A stretch of DNA of 64,000 bases from Polytrichum commune (GCA_950295325.1 OX485808.1:8620501-8684500), one strand, 5' to 3'; counted from the stretch's first letter, positions 1 to 17,000 are shown. Program-made: numbers and translations. The notes: generated by a model not told the origin, from the letters alone.

Positions 1-570
1 CGTCTCTTTGGCCACAAAACCCATATCATATCGGTCAGCTAGGGCACCAGAGATGCTATCTTGACCTGCCTAGGCTCTATTTTGTGACAAGTAGCGCTCT
101 TGACGTGTCATCTTCACATCAACTAACTTCAGGTGGTTAATTGAGGAAATCATCACGTCGGGTAGCAATGAACGATCCTTTTGCCAGAACACCCATATTA
201 TGGTGCAGCTGGGATACCAGAAATGCTATCTTGGCGTTCCTGGGCAATGTTTTGTGTCAAGTAGTGCGTGCTATTGTGTCATCTTCCAATCTACCAACTT
301 CAAGTGACGATGTGGAAGTAATCAGTTTCGGTAGCAAGAGATCATCTCTTTGCTAGAAAACCCAGAAAATCTTGGGTTCAGATTGAGTTATGGGAGTGAT
401 TCGCATGCAGCTCGGGCACCGGAATTGCTGTCTTGACGTTTCTGGCAATGTTTTCTTTGTGTCAAGTGGTGGTGCCATTGTGTCATCTCCTCATCACTCA
501 ACTAACGGTGATTATGTGGGAGACTCATCAGTTTGGGTGCAATGGATCATCTCTTTTGCCAGAAAAACTT
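1..570. repeat. Tandem repeat, about 170-200 bp unit
   Basis: Four diverged units begin near positions 3, 173, 344 and 546 (spacings about 170, 171 and 202); the last is partial. Each opens with an ATCTCTTTGCCAGAAAA-like motif, followed by a TTGACGTTTCTGGCAATGTTTT-like stretch, TGTCAAGTAG and ATTGTGTCATCTTC. Short ORFs cross the block but share no frame between units, so I read it as noncoding satellite-like DNA. The array runs off the left edge of the window. Confidence 0.7.
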
Positions 571-1265
571 ATAGGGGTTGGCAAGAACCTAACATCTCTG
601 AACACCTCATCAGCTTGCAGACATACAAGAACTAATCACAATCATTTTCCTCGATCTTGCAGCTGCAGGGCAATTAGACACAGCGAGTACCAGTAGGAGC
701 AGCTGGTTCCAATAAGGTTGAAGTGTTGTAAAACACAAGCCAAGTTGTGCACTTAATCCGGTTGGGAGAAAAGGCATTTGGTGCAAGAAGAGCCTCTGCA
801 TTCAGCTGCAATATGTACTTTCAAGAAGTTATACAGTTTTGGACTTGGAATATCATTCATAGAACCTGGGTGGGCGTAGATATTGCTCACTCACTTCGCC
901 TTTGAGCTTTGTGTACTACTTCTCAGCTTGGATTAGTACCGTTAAAAGAACAGTGGCTGGCAGCACTTGTGATGTTAATAGTGGATGTGTAATAAGTGTG
1001 GGAGGAGCACTGAGAATTTGACCATCGTTGGTCGGTGGTAGTCACAACATCTGGATGAAGTGCTCAGCACTACATTGAGCTCCGGAAGCCAATCTTGAAA
1101 GCACTTTCTTTTCAAGTGCGAGCTAAATCAAGGACAGGAAAAAGAGGTCTTCTGACCCCCATGAGACACTGGGAAAGCATTGTCACTCCAAAGGTCAAGG
1201 GCACCATATCCTTGACCTAAGTGATAAAATTCCGGAGCCGGTAACTTTTCTATACTCCAGCAGCA
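571..1265. other. Subtilase upstream region, no gene seen
   Basis: This stretch lies between the tandem array and the subtilase start codon. It must contain the promoter and 5' UTR of the downstream gene, but I could not place a convincing TATA box or transcription start. No ORF here resembles a known protein. Confidence 0.5.
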
Positions 1266-4200
1266 ATGGGCTTCAGATGTGCCTTTCTTTGGGCTTGCAC
1301 CTTTTTTGCAGTCACAGCAGCTCAGACCACCCAAGCACAACTCTCTGTGAGCTCCAGGAGCTACATCATTCAGATGTCCAAGGAAACCATGCCCTCCATC
1401 TTCACAACCAGCCATGGATGGTACTCCTCGGTTTTGCAATCTGCGAAAGCGCAGTCGCGTCAAGGGTTGAAAGTATCGACATATGCGGAGGTTTCCACTC
1501 CATGGACCCAAGGTCCCCTCCATCTTTACCAAACTGTGTTCCATGGATTCTCCGCCGTGCTGACGGAGGAGCAAGCGCGCGTAATGGAGGGAATGCCTGG
1601 AGTGATGGGTCTTTTCGCGGACTCTCCGAAGCAGCTGCACACAACTCACACGCCTGAGTTTTTGGGGTTGAACGCATCTCAGGGGTTGTGGCCCGATAGT
1701 GGCTTTGGGGAGGATGTGATTGTTGCTGTTCTGGATACTGGAATCTGGCCCGAGAGCTTTAGTTTTGCAGACCATAGCGTCGGCCCCGTGCCTGCTAAGT
1801 GGAAAGGGATCTGTGAGCTTGGCATTGGATTCAACGCAACCTCGTGCAACAGGAAGTTAATTGGAGCAAGGTGAATTCTCCTCTTCTGTATGTCAAAAGA
1901 AGAGAAAAGAATGTGATCATTTTGGTGCTTGTTGACATAAGAATTAAGAAACCTCTGAGCAGATCTCTGAGCAGATCTCTGTACAGTTGCAATTGGTGGT
2001 AGCAGCCAAATCACATCGTGGTTTAATTTTCTCCATGTACGTCTGATTTCTTGTTGGTGAGTCTTGAATGATGAAAGACTAATTCTGCACTAATCAAGGA
2101 AGACTCAAGACCCCGTTAGTAGGTTAATGTTCTCTAGGAATAAACGACTGTCTCAACATTTCATCCTATATTTCACAGCCCGCAACTGCCAACAGGACTG
2201 TGGGGTATTCATGTGAATTCGAGTCTTTAGGTATTTTCTACACAGATGCATAGTAACTGTAGTTCTCCTAAACATCTCAATTCAGCTTCAAAGTAGAGGC
2301 ACTACTGATCTGAACTGTAGAATCAACTTATACTGTAGATCTTGCTGTTCGTTGCAGCCTAGATCCATTTTCCGTGTCAAAATTCAATGCAACTTGCTAG
2401 CCCTCCATTAAATTTCTGATGTCTGCCATCCTGATTGGTATCTTGATTAGCAGCTGCAGGTGAGATATAGTATGCAAGGCAAAACCATGATGTCAAACCA
2501 TTGATGTAGTTAAGGTGAAATTGCCAAATAATGATCGAATCTGATGTGATTGTCCATGTCTAATTGGTGTGATTCCCAATTTCTGAAGTCAAATGTTTGC
2601 TCCATGCACAATTGTTTCAGGTCCTTTTCAAAGGGATATGAAGCAATGACGGGGCCCATAAACGAGACAGTGGAGCTGCGATCGGCACGAGATTCGGATG
2701 GCCACGGCACCCACACAGCTTCCACGGCGGCAGGGCACTTTGCCTACAAGGCTAGCCTACTGGGCTATGCGGAAGGAATAGCCCGCGGAATGGCTCCCAG
2801 AGCACGCATCGCAGCCTACAAAGTGTGCTGGACACAGGGATGTTTTGATTCCGACATCCTTGCTGCGTTCGACCAAGCCATCATGGACAACGTAGATGTC
2901 ATTTCCCTCTCTGTGGGAGGGGGTGTGGTCCCATACTACCTCGACAGCATCGCCATTGGTGCGTTTGCTGCAATGAAAAAAGGGATTTTCGTTGCGAGTT
3001 CTGCAGGAAATGCCGGCCCAGGCCCCCTCACGGTTGCGAATGTGGCACCATGGATTACCACTGTTGGCGCGACGACCCTTGACCGTGATTTCCCAGCGGA
3101 CGTAGTCCTCGACAGTGGAGCTACCATCAAGGGGGTGTCGCTCTACAGTGGAAAAGGCCTCGGAACGGTACCTTACCCTTTAATCTTCTCGGGTGATGCA
3201 GGTTTTAAAGGAAACGGAACTGATACTTACAGCTCCAGCCTCTGCCTGGCTGGATCCCTGGACCCTGCCCTTGTGAAGGGGAAGATAGTCCTTTGCGAAC
3301 GGGGCAACAACCCCCGTGTTGCAAAGGGCGCTGTTGTTCTTGCTGCTGGAGGGGTTGGGATGATCCTGGCCAACACGGCAACTGATGGAGAGGGGCTAAT
3401 TGCTGACAGCCATGTCCTCCCTGCCACTGCAGTGGGCGCCACCGAGGGGGAGACTATTAAAGCTCACATTACAGCGTCGAAAGCCCCTACAGCTGTCATA
3501 AACTTCCAAGGAACACAGTTCGACACCCGGGCGTACCCTGTTGTTGCATCATTTTCAGCACGAGGACCTAACCCTGAGAATCCTGAAATTTTGAAGCCTG
3601 ATTTATTAGGTCCTGGGGTGAACATCCTTGCTGCCTGGACGAATGATGTGGGGCCAACTGGGTTACCCCTTGACGAACGGAGGGTGAGGTTTAACATAAT
3701 CTCTGGGACTTCCATGTCTTGTCCACATGTCAGTGGGCTGGGAGCATTACTGAAAGGGGCACACCCCAAGTGGAGTCCCGCTGCTATTAAATCCGCACTC
3801 ATGACGACGGCATCGATTTTTGACAACAAGGGTAACGTTATGTTTGACGAAGCGACTGGAAACATGTCGTCGCCCTTTGATTTTGGTGCGGGGCATGTGC
3901 AACCTGCTAAAGCACTTGACCCAGGATTGATTTACGATCTCGGTGCGCAAGACTATGTGAACTTTCTTTGTGGGTTAAATTATTCTGTGAAGGCGATCCA
4001 AGCCATCAGCCATGACTTGAGCACATGTCCTACAGGCTCACTAATTCCAAAACTGCAAGATCTGAACTACCCAACACTATCGACGGTTTTTGACCAATCC
4101 GTATCAAAAGTCCTCACCACAACGTTAAAGAGAACAGTGACGAATGTTGGACCTGCAAAATCGACCTACACAGCCACTGTGGTGGCACCACGAGGTGTGA

Positions 4201-4394
4201 CCATTAATGTCAAACCCGCAACCTTGACATTCAATACTGTGAATGAAAAACAATCTTTCACCGTGGACATCACTACTTCACCTGCAGGTCTTCTGCCAGG
4301 TGAATCGTTGACGGTTTTTGGGTTCTTGACATGGTCTGATGACACCCGATTAGTACAAAGTCCTATAGCAATCACAAGAGCAGAGGCTTATTGA
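1266..4394 (+). CDS. Subtilisin-like serine protease (SBT1-type subtilase)
   Basis: Two coding exons, 1266-1870 and 2621-4394, separated by a 750-bp GT-AG intron; the join rebuilds an Arg codon (AG/G) and gives 792 aa, normal for plant subtilases. Order: hydrophobic signal peptide (about 1-25), I9 inhibitor prodomain (about 32-125), S8 catalytic domain with Asp157 (VLDTGIWPES), His230 (DGHGTH), oxyanion Asn332 (SSAGNAGP) and Ser566 (GTSMSCPH), a PA insert (about 380-480) before the serine, and a C-terminal fibronectin-III-like domain (about 685-790, starting at LNYPT). All catalytic residues are present. Known of the family: these enzymes enter the secretory pathway, self-cleave the prodomain and process proteins in the cell wall; the substrate cannot be told. 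The start is the first ATG before the signal peptide. Many plant subtilases are intronless; the single intron here falls between the catalytic Asp and His, right after the KLIGAR motif. Confidence 0.96.
1871..2620 (+). other. Subtilase intron 1
   Basis: Begins GTGAAT after ...GGAGCAAG and ends ATTGTTTCAG before GTCCTTTTC. Reading straight through hits TGA at once, so splicing is needed to join the catalytic Asp and His halves. Confidence 0.9.
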
Positions 4395-5464
4395 TGAGCT
4401 AGGTCCAACACTTTTTATAAATGTTTACATAAGACTCATTATTACGTTGTTTTTGACATCCCGGCTGGCCAGTGCTGTCATTGAAGTCCGTAAAGGAGAC
4501 TCGGATAGATAGGACACCCCCAACATAGAGTAAGAGGGAGAGGGAGATAGGTTTATGATGGGAGGTGTATGTCCAGGGGGGCATGTTCATGAGGTCATAT
4601 TCAAAGAGATCAACAGGTAGTGTGTACACTAGTATTGATGAATAGTCTAGGAATCAAGAAAAGGAATTTGTCTTAGTATTTGAGACAAAGTATGGGGGAT
4701 AGTGCTGCCAATGCAACACTCTTCTGACTTTGTTCATCAACTTTGGAAATCCTACGTTTTAACACTATGTGTTGCTGCTTTGTGTTTGATGCACCATCCA
4801 CTAGGAGGCCAAATTGCAAATGTATTTGGGGTTGTGCTACCACATTAATCCGTATCTTACAAATACTCTGCATATAGGAAGTTCACATGTTAAAAAAAAA
4901 AAAAACAGAATTAAGGCATGGATCACTAGAAGGTTAGTTCCCTGTAGTTTGATGGGATTCATGGCAGGTTATCTATTATGTAAACACATACTTGATGTTC
5001 ATTCCATCTGTGCTCGTTTACAACTGTACAACTGTGAAGTTTATAACAAGGTGCATGTCAATAGTGGCATATCTATAACATTGTGTTAAGCTGGATTGTC
5101 GACACCATTTATTTCAATAGTTCAACCTCTCCTACATCTATTGCCCTTTCATGCTAATCTTAATATACCTTCCACCATTGTGATGTAAGTTGCTAGATGA
5201 ACAATGAATATAAGTGCTTTTAGATATATTAGGAACACTAACTTCCGACTTTCCAAGGAAGAACCCTCTCCAATTTGATAATCAAGGATTTGAGGACAAT
5301 ATATTTGAAACTGGTTGCACTTTTGGACACATGTGGAAAAAAGCTCTCTAGAATTGAAATTTCTCTTGTTTTGGAATGGAGAGTCACATGCGTTCCCTAA
5401 AATTTTTAGAGAGTGTCTCTTGTTGAAAGTGGGAATTGTTCCCTCAAATGGGGACATGAGATGA
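4395..5464. other. Intergenic DNA, no gene seen
   Basis: AT-rich spacer downstream of the subtilase stop, containing its 3' UTR. It includes a run of A at about 4892-4905. The short ORFs on both strands match nothing I recognise. Confidence 0.5.
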
Positions 5465-5637
5465 AAGTTTAGTGCAAGTACATGTTCTACAACATCTCTT
5501 ATTGAATGTGATTCCTCAATCTGAACTTTTGTCTCATAACATGAACATCCCGCACGTTCATGTTATGAGACAAAAGTTTAGATTGAGGAATCACATTCAA
5601 TAAGAGATGTTGTAGAGCATGTACTTGCACTAAACTT
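5465..5637 (+). repeat. Near-perfect hairpin (82-bp arms, 9-nt loop)
   Basis: The left arm 5465-5546 is the reverse complement of the right arm 5556-5637, around the loop ATCCCGCAC. Only two of 82 positions differ (5485 against 5617, and 5523 against 5579). In a plus-strand RNA both become G-U wobbles, so such a transcript would pair along the whole stem; a minus-strand RNA would have two A-C mismatches. It stands alone between two genes. It could be a foldback MITE, a recent inverted duplication, or a long hairpin small-RNA precursor; the sequence does not decide. Confidence 0.85.
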
Positions 5638-6500
5638 ATACATCATATCTGAAGAGCTCACTACTTCGTACTTGATATGTACAAAGGTGAATGGATATTC
5701 TTTGAGCTTGTCGAACAGTAGATGGATTCATGAACCCATTTCAAATGTCCTCTTTGATTTATTGCAGGCAACCACAATTCTCAGGGACAACCTCTTGAGG
5801 TTGATATAGGTATTTGCATAGAAATGGCCGACAATTTGAAGACATAGTCCAGTCATAAGTGTTTTCATGGTGTTTGTACTTTAATCCTAACCTAACCACA
5901 CACCAATCAAATATAGGTGTCTAATTAAGAATAGTAGCCAAAAAAAACCTATATACCTTACAACAAACTGCTCTTCAAATTTCCCTTGAGTTAAACTCAA
6001 GATTTCCCACAATTTCCATATATATGTTGAATTGGCAGAAGTATTTGATTAAGCACTACAAACCTTAGTCAAGCTTTATTGAATGGCATTTATTCAATTG
6101 AAAAATGACTTGGACTTTCCAGTGCCCCAAAATTATTGTATACAAACATTCATAAATCGCACTTACTGTAAATGACTTTATGTTATATTTACACAAATTA
6201 TCTTTCTGTTGATGTCATGCAACAGGGGCGCAAATAGGTTCATAGCCCCAACTAAAACCTTTGGCCCTGCTTCCACCCCCTCCATGAATAGAAATATATC
6301 CAGATCATCCAAAACACCTTGCGAATTGCTGAAGAAACCCAGACCAAGACTCTGTAGATAAGGTGAAATGTACAAATTATCTTTTGAACAGGACATTTAC
6401 ACATACTCAAGGAGGAAGCATTGGCAACTCCTGATCCCTACAGGAACCTGCCAATCCTGAAAATTACCAGAATACGCAAACAAGTTATCACCAGGTGCAT
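5638..6500. other. Intergenic DNA downstream of MDHAR
   Basis: AT-rich spacer that holds the MDHAR 3' UTR on the minus strand. Around 5860-5940 lies a fragment of the dispersed MITE-like family A (its CACACACCAATCAAATATAGG segment). No other gene is visible. Confidence 0.5.
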
Positions 6501-11745
<5,245 letters not shown>

Positions 11746-13485
11746 TTAGACACTCGCCTTGACCTACCTCCACAAAGGCAATCCATGAGACACAGGTCAA
11801 TACCAGATGGCAATGATTCCAAAACCTACAACAATAAGTCCCTAACCCTTGAGTTTTGCACTATCTATATCCAAGACTGCACACTGAACAGAATTAAGGG
11901 TGGCAGAATCTAGGCAAATACTACAAAGACCAAAAAACTCTTTCATGATACAATAAATTAAAATAAAGAATGGCATTTACTCATATCGGCTGTAAAATTG
12001 AATTTGCACAATCAAAACATGTGACAGCAACTATTAAGCTCATCGGATATGCTGCCCACTGATGTAAGATTTTCACACACATGATTCAGAGCAGATCTTA
12101 CAGGTACATTACTTAGTAATGCCTATTGAGAAATTTAATATGTTAAACTAGCCTCAGTACAAAGCAAAGCATCAGGAAACAGAGGATCACACATGCGAAA
12201 TGTAAGACTAACACCTTCAGGGATTCCAATGTGAGATGAGGGTTTTCAAAATGGGAGCATCAGAAGCTGAGAAAAAAAAACCATCTCATATTGGTTATCA
12301 GTTCATTTAAGGTAGACATGCCTAAATTGAACACAACAATAATATGGACACCTATATTTGAGTGGTCCTGTAAATCTAAGAACTGGCACCAAAAGGCATC
12401 ACATGTTTATAAATGATTGGACTACATGATCAATATATGCTAACCATTCTAGGCTCAATAGTCAACACGATTGGGGGAACCTATATGGCCACTTGATGAG
12501 CACAAGAATCTTCAGTGTGGTAAGATATTCATATGAGCTCCAAGAATTATGAGGCAAATTGCTATGGGTGCAATTTGAATTCACTAATCATCTTGCACTG
12601 GTTGCGTTCACATGCTTAAGTGTCCATCTAAGGCCCGTCTATCTTAAGCATGTGAACACGGAGGGGTACACAACTTGCAGATGAACTTGCAGTGACATGA
12701 GATGTGGACACGCCACTTGTTGTGTTGTAGGTGAAACTTGAACAAACATGTGGATAGTTTACCCATGGCCGTGTGAGTAAATTAGGGGAAATGACTCCCA
12801 AGAAATTTAGTCACTTCAACAACAATTAGTTATTGCAAAATGATATCAAGAACAGTAGGCGGCTGCCAAGTAGGCTCATCACCACAATACATTGATGTTT
12901 AGGACATGAAAGTGGTTATGGACACACATATGAGAGAAGAACCTTCTTCATGAGGATTCACACATTTGTACTTGAAAGCCATGTCATTGATGACGTGGAT
13001 TCCCATGGTTTAATTGGTTTTATTTTTCATTGGCTAAATCCTTTCGGGCATGCGAGAGGGGTACTATGTAGTGCTCATGGCTCAAGATTCGATAAAGGAA
13101 CCCAATTCCAACCACTAGGAGCTCTCTACCAAGTCAAGCTGCCAGCTGTAGAAGAAAAACAATCAAACAGTCTCAAACTTCACTTAAATGATACAAGAGG
13201 CCAACGTTTGCGACTTGATGATGAAAATGGTCAAAAAAGTAATGTCGATCGGAAAGCAGAAAATCTACATTATGCAAGATCACAAAACACCCTTATGACA
13301 AATAGACTAAAACTCGGCAAGAATTCGGCCACTACTCAGTCCGAGCGAGAGGACCTCAATCTTATACCCCCAAAACCCAAAACCAAAGATAAACGGTTCC
13401 CACCACACAACCTCAAACACCATCTCCGTAGACAAAACACATTTCCACTCACTCTTGCCTTGGCAACACATACACTTGGTGTCAC
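11746..13485. other. MDHAR upstream region
   Basis: Sequence 5' of the MDHAR start codon (minus-strand gene). It includes a family A MITE at about 12307-12645. Plus-strand reading 12950-13489 is open for 179 codons but resembles no protein I know and has no clear coding character. A 5' UTR exon and intron for MDHAR may lie here; a GTGAGT donor on the minus strand is at 13448-13453. Confidence 0.4.
12307..12645 (+). mobile_element. MITE-like family A copy
   Basis: Starts TTAAGGTAGACATGCCTAAA and ends in a TCTATCTTAA inverted counterpart, with TTAA at both junctions. The interior matches the other family A copies. Confidence 0.7.
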
Positions 13486-13499
13486 TTGAAAGCTCAAAT

Positions 13500-13522
13500 T
13501 TCTAGAAATTTCTGGAACTTTC
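13500..13522. promoter_or_regulatory. Perfect five-unit heat-shock element
   Basis: TTC (13500-13502), GAA (13505-13507), TTC (13510-13512), GAA (13515-13517) and TTC (13520-13522) alternate, each separated by exactly two bases. This is the canonical inverted 5-bp pattern bound by trimeric heat-shock factors, and two or three units are usually enough for binding. It lies 1.75 kb upstream of the MDHAR start codon at the edge of a GC-richer block, which could be the MDHAR promoter; no other recognised gene is close. Assignment to MDHAR is inference. Confidence 0.6.
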
Positions 13523-13749
13523 TGAGCTCCCGAAACCTCCGATCCACAGCAACCTGGGTCGCAAAAACTTTAAAGAAAGCAAGGAACACATCAAAAACGG
13601 CGTGGAAGATCGGGATTGAAAGCAAACCTGAATGGAATGCTGAGAATGTTGTGTTGTGCGATGCGGAAACGAAATCTGGCGTGCGATTAGGAATGGGAGG
13701 AATTGTGCGAGCGCGAGGCGCTTTTGGAAGTGAAAAAGGACAGGGGTGT
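13523..13749. other. GC-rich block upstream of MDHAR
   Basis: Clearly richer in G, C and CpG than the surrounding DNA and free of the repeat families nearby. ORFs overlap on both strands (13486-13752 plus, 13494-13864 minus), but none resembles a known family. Base composition and the adjacent heat-shock element fit a promoter or noncoding first exon. Confidence 0.35.
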
Positions 13750-13846
13750 TGACGGGAGGTGACGTGGGCCTCGGAGGGCCGTGCCTCAGAAGCTCGCCGC
13801 GAAGGTTCGAATCCTGCCATGACTGCTCACCTCCGGCACTTTTTCC
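13750..13846 (+). other. tRNA-like Pol III B box and T-run
   Basis: The string GGTTCGAATCC (about 13804-13814) is a perfect tRNA B box with a T-loop, followed about 30 bases later by TTTTT, a Pol III terminator-like run. GGAGGTGA near 13755 pairs with TCACCTCC near 13828. I could not fold a proper cloverleaf: the T-stem has an A-G mismatch and there is no adjacent 7-bp acceptor stem. It could be a decayed tRNA, a tRNA-derived SINE head, or another small RNA gene. Confidence 0.35.
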
Positions 13847-13876
13847 CCTACAAAGAGAACACAACCAACTCTAGGG

Positions 13877-14226
13877 CTACAGTAGATGGGTCTTAAATGG
13901 TTACTTTTTCCAGCTAGCCCACTTCTCCTAGGATATGAATCACAAGATAGTTATCAAAATCCAAATTGAGGCCTTAGCCACTTTCCTCATGATTTTCGGA
14001 GCTCATATGAATATCTTATTCAATGTCAAAGTGAGGATTGTTGTGCTCACTAAATGGTCAAATAGGATCCTCCAATTAAATTGACTTATTAAACCTAGAT
14101 TGATATCACATTCTGAGCACACACTCCAGTCTTTTTGTTATATGTGCTTGGAACCACACCTAACCATATATCACTCATATATACGTGCCCGATTAAGACT
14201 GTTGAATCAGGCACGTCTATCTTACC
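13877..14226 (-). mobile_element. MITE-like family A copy (inverted)
   Basis: Begins with the GTAGATGGGTCTTAAATGGT end and finishes near GGCACGTCTATCTTACC. The interior is the reverse complement of the copy at 62807-63190. Confidence 0.7.
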
Positions 14227-16715
14227 TACCTGGAATATTGGACACTTCAAGTGTGGAAACATCTTAAATTTCCACGTAGGAGTTTGGAGAGTCCTAACCA
14301 ATGTGATAACGGTGTATGGAATATTGTTTCTAAGAAATTTTGTAATAGCGTTAAGCAAAAGGGAAGCTTACTCTTCCTCCTTAAAGGGAACCAAGGTTTG
14401 GGCAGTAGGTTCGACCTTCATCTTGAGGCGAATGGTGGATGGTCACGTCTGTTTTCACCCATTTATAGCATTATTAGTTGAGGCAAGGTAGGGTGCAAAC
14501 CAATGTTATGTTGTTTTGTGTCAAATTACGTAGTTGGTTGCCATATGCAGCTCGTTAATCCCTAAAGGTCTATGAGGACATGAGGGTAAAATAATCTTTA
14601 AGATGTGCTATAAAATAATAATAAATAAAATCTAAATGTTTCTTGAGCATTGTTACAAAAGAGAAGTTGTGAGGCAACATCAAAGGATCCCATCCATATG
14701 GTAATATACACACAAAAAAATCAGTTTTTTTAGAATGAATTTAGAAGTGATTTAGTTTGAAAATTAATGATAATAAGAAATCTTATTATTTTGATGAGAA
14801 ACTTGATATGATTGGTTGAAATTATAGATATTATAAATCAGTGGAGAGTTGTAGGCATAATATGATCTTGAAGAGATCGAATTGTCTCCAGATGCACCCT
14901 TCAAAAAAAACATATGTCACGTGCATGTGTCACCTTCAATTTAATACCCTTATATATGATTTTTGGGCTGACAAGGAAAAGGGATAGGTATACACATGAA
15001 GCTATAGATAAGAAATAACCCCAACTTATAGCTAAATATATACCACACCAAAGTCAATAAAAATGTAATACCACACCATATGTATACAAAAAACAAAAAC
15101 TTTGTAAAAAATAAATTAGACCTCCAATATTTGTAGGCAAAAATACTTCATTATTGCTTGATGAAGTCATGAAAGACTCTTTCAATCATTGGATGTAACT
15201 CATATAGATTAGTTTCAACTTTGGATGTCATTATAGCCAGTGCAATTGCCATTTCAAGACTACCACGATGTGGTTAGACAAATCAAGTGTACACTGAGCC
15301 ACTTGACATTTAATACCAAAAAAAACCCTAGTTTCATATTTGAAGGTTAATTCATGAGGGCGATTAGATGTCTATATCCTAGTCACGTATTCGCTATCTT
15401 CCAACACATTTTATATACCCTATTCATGTATTTGTTATCTTCCGATACATTTTATGTACCCTTCCAATACACAAACTCTTGGTGGCTATTTAATGGCTTT
15501 GATGATTTGTTAAGTCTTCCTCTAGCTTTCTTGGCCTTCTCCACTATTGGGTTAGTGACAATTGCTTTAGCACATCCTAACCTTGGTGCATTGTCACTTT
15601 CCCTAACCCTTAAAAGTCTCGCCATAGGTTTTACAAAGAGAATACTGTTCTCCCTCTTTAGTATCACATGTTTGGGAAACACCCAAAAAGTCGTATTTTC
15701 AAGGTGTCGTCTTCTCATTAATATGACAAATGGCATAAAGTAATACGAACACATAAGTAATACGAACACATAAGTAGTATGAGCTTAAAAATATATATAT
15801 AAGGAGTTTAAGCAATATAGATGGTATGAAATAATAACTTATAACTTCAAACAAATACAAATCTTTTAAAAGAACTCTTGAAATAGGAGTCCAAAGATTT
15901 TTGGTGTTTCTTACCCAAGTTAGCAATTGTCATTTTATCTAAATTTCCTATTCACCTTTGAAAATTAATAATTCCATCAACACCAAAATATAAGAGTTCT
16001 CTAATAAGAAACTAAATAATAATGATGCATGACGTTTAGCATCAACATAGTGGTAATACTATATCACCAAAGTACAAGGCAACATTGTAGGCAGGAGGCC
16101 ACTCTAACCCTAACCATGTCCATTCTACATTAGTAACCCTAATTATCATCAAGTTCCCAATGATAAGTAAAGTTCCCAAGTAGTTCCCAAGTGAAAATGG
16201 ATGTATTTTAGATGTACATAACAAAGATGGAAAGAATTTTAGCATTAACTACCTCTTTAATATGACAAAACGGAGATTCTAAATGTCGCATTATAGAGTG
16301 TCGTATAAACGAGTGTCCTATTAACGAGGTTAGACTGTACCATAATTTACTCTAATCAAACCTATTCTTGCTTAATGTGAGATTCCCATTCAATTTTGGG
16401 ACTCGTGGATGACGGTGGGATAAGGTAAGGGGATTTTTTAAGCAAGATTTACGGAATGTAGAGGCCAAAGACGCAAAATGTCCTCATAGACTTTATAGGA
16501 GTCGAGGTGATTGGGCCTAAAACACACACTTATGGTCTCAAACCCTAAACCCTAAACCCTACACTTGGCTGCATTGTTGGATTCAACACTTTGAGGGCCA
16601 AAACAGAAATTCCGCTTGGGAATTGAAAGGGTCTTACCCAATGTGATCCAACGTGTGGGAAGTTCTTCCAAGAGAATATGTTTGTGATAATCTAGGTTGG
16701 CTATTGTGGTATGTA
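14227..16715. other. Gene-free AT-rich DNA
   Basis: I see no supported gene. The stretch is strongly AT-rich between about 14580 and 16020. The only landmark is a triple AAACCCT telomere-like tract at 16540-16561. A plus-strand ORF at 15354-15743 shows no recognisable motif. Confidence 0.5.
16540..16561. repeat. Interstitial telomere-like tract
   Basis: Three perfect head-to-tail copies of AAACCCT, the plant telomere unit, in anonymous DNA. Confidence 0.75.
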
Positions 16716-17000
16716 GAGTATGTAGCCTAAGGCATGTGGGCCGGCTTTGGATTCATGGCGTCTATGTGAACTCATCCATCATGGATGAAAGGACTCTAGT
16801 GAAAACAAGTCTTGTACAAGGTTAGGGGTTGCTTTATTCCAACATGACTCCTTCATACTAATTCATGATCTTTGATTTTATTTATGGAGTCAATTCATTG
16901 TAGTCTTTTACATGTTATAATATGATCCATTGTGTTCTCACCTTCGCAATAGATGAGTTTACGTCGATATCACAAATCCCTTGCCATGTGGGTTGGACCA
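16715..17000. repeat. Single copy of the 257-bp repeat seen at 41.5-42.1 kb
   Basis: GGCGTCTATGTGAACTCATCC and the later GATGAGTTTACGTCGATATC match the inverted-repeat core of the tandem units at 41518-42137. The interior has diverged. Confidence 0.5.

Noticed and set aside
1128..1775. Minus-strand ORF of 215 codons
   Set aside because: It lies antisense to subtilase exon 1, which carries the real signal peptide, prodomain and catalytic Asp.
2550..2620. In-frame ATG start at 2550 for the large subtilase ORF
   Set aside because: The first 71 bases are intron; the protein continues from exon 1 through the 2620/2621 acceptor, and a 2550 start would lose the signal peptide, prodomain and catalytic Asp.
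12950..13489. Plus-strand ORF of 179 codons
   Set aside because: No recognisable domain, irregular composition and overlap with the MDHAR upstream region; not supported as a gene.
13750..13846. Functional tRNA gene
   Set aside because: No cloverleaf with a proper acceptor stem and no good A box could be drawn, so it is listed only as tRNA-like.
15354..15743. Plus-strand ORF of 129 codons
   Set aside because: Hydrophobic low-complexity reading in AT-rich DNA, with no conserved motif or splice context.
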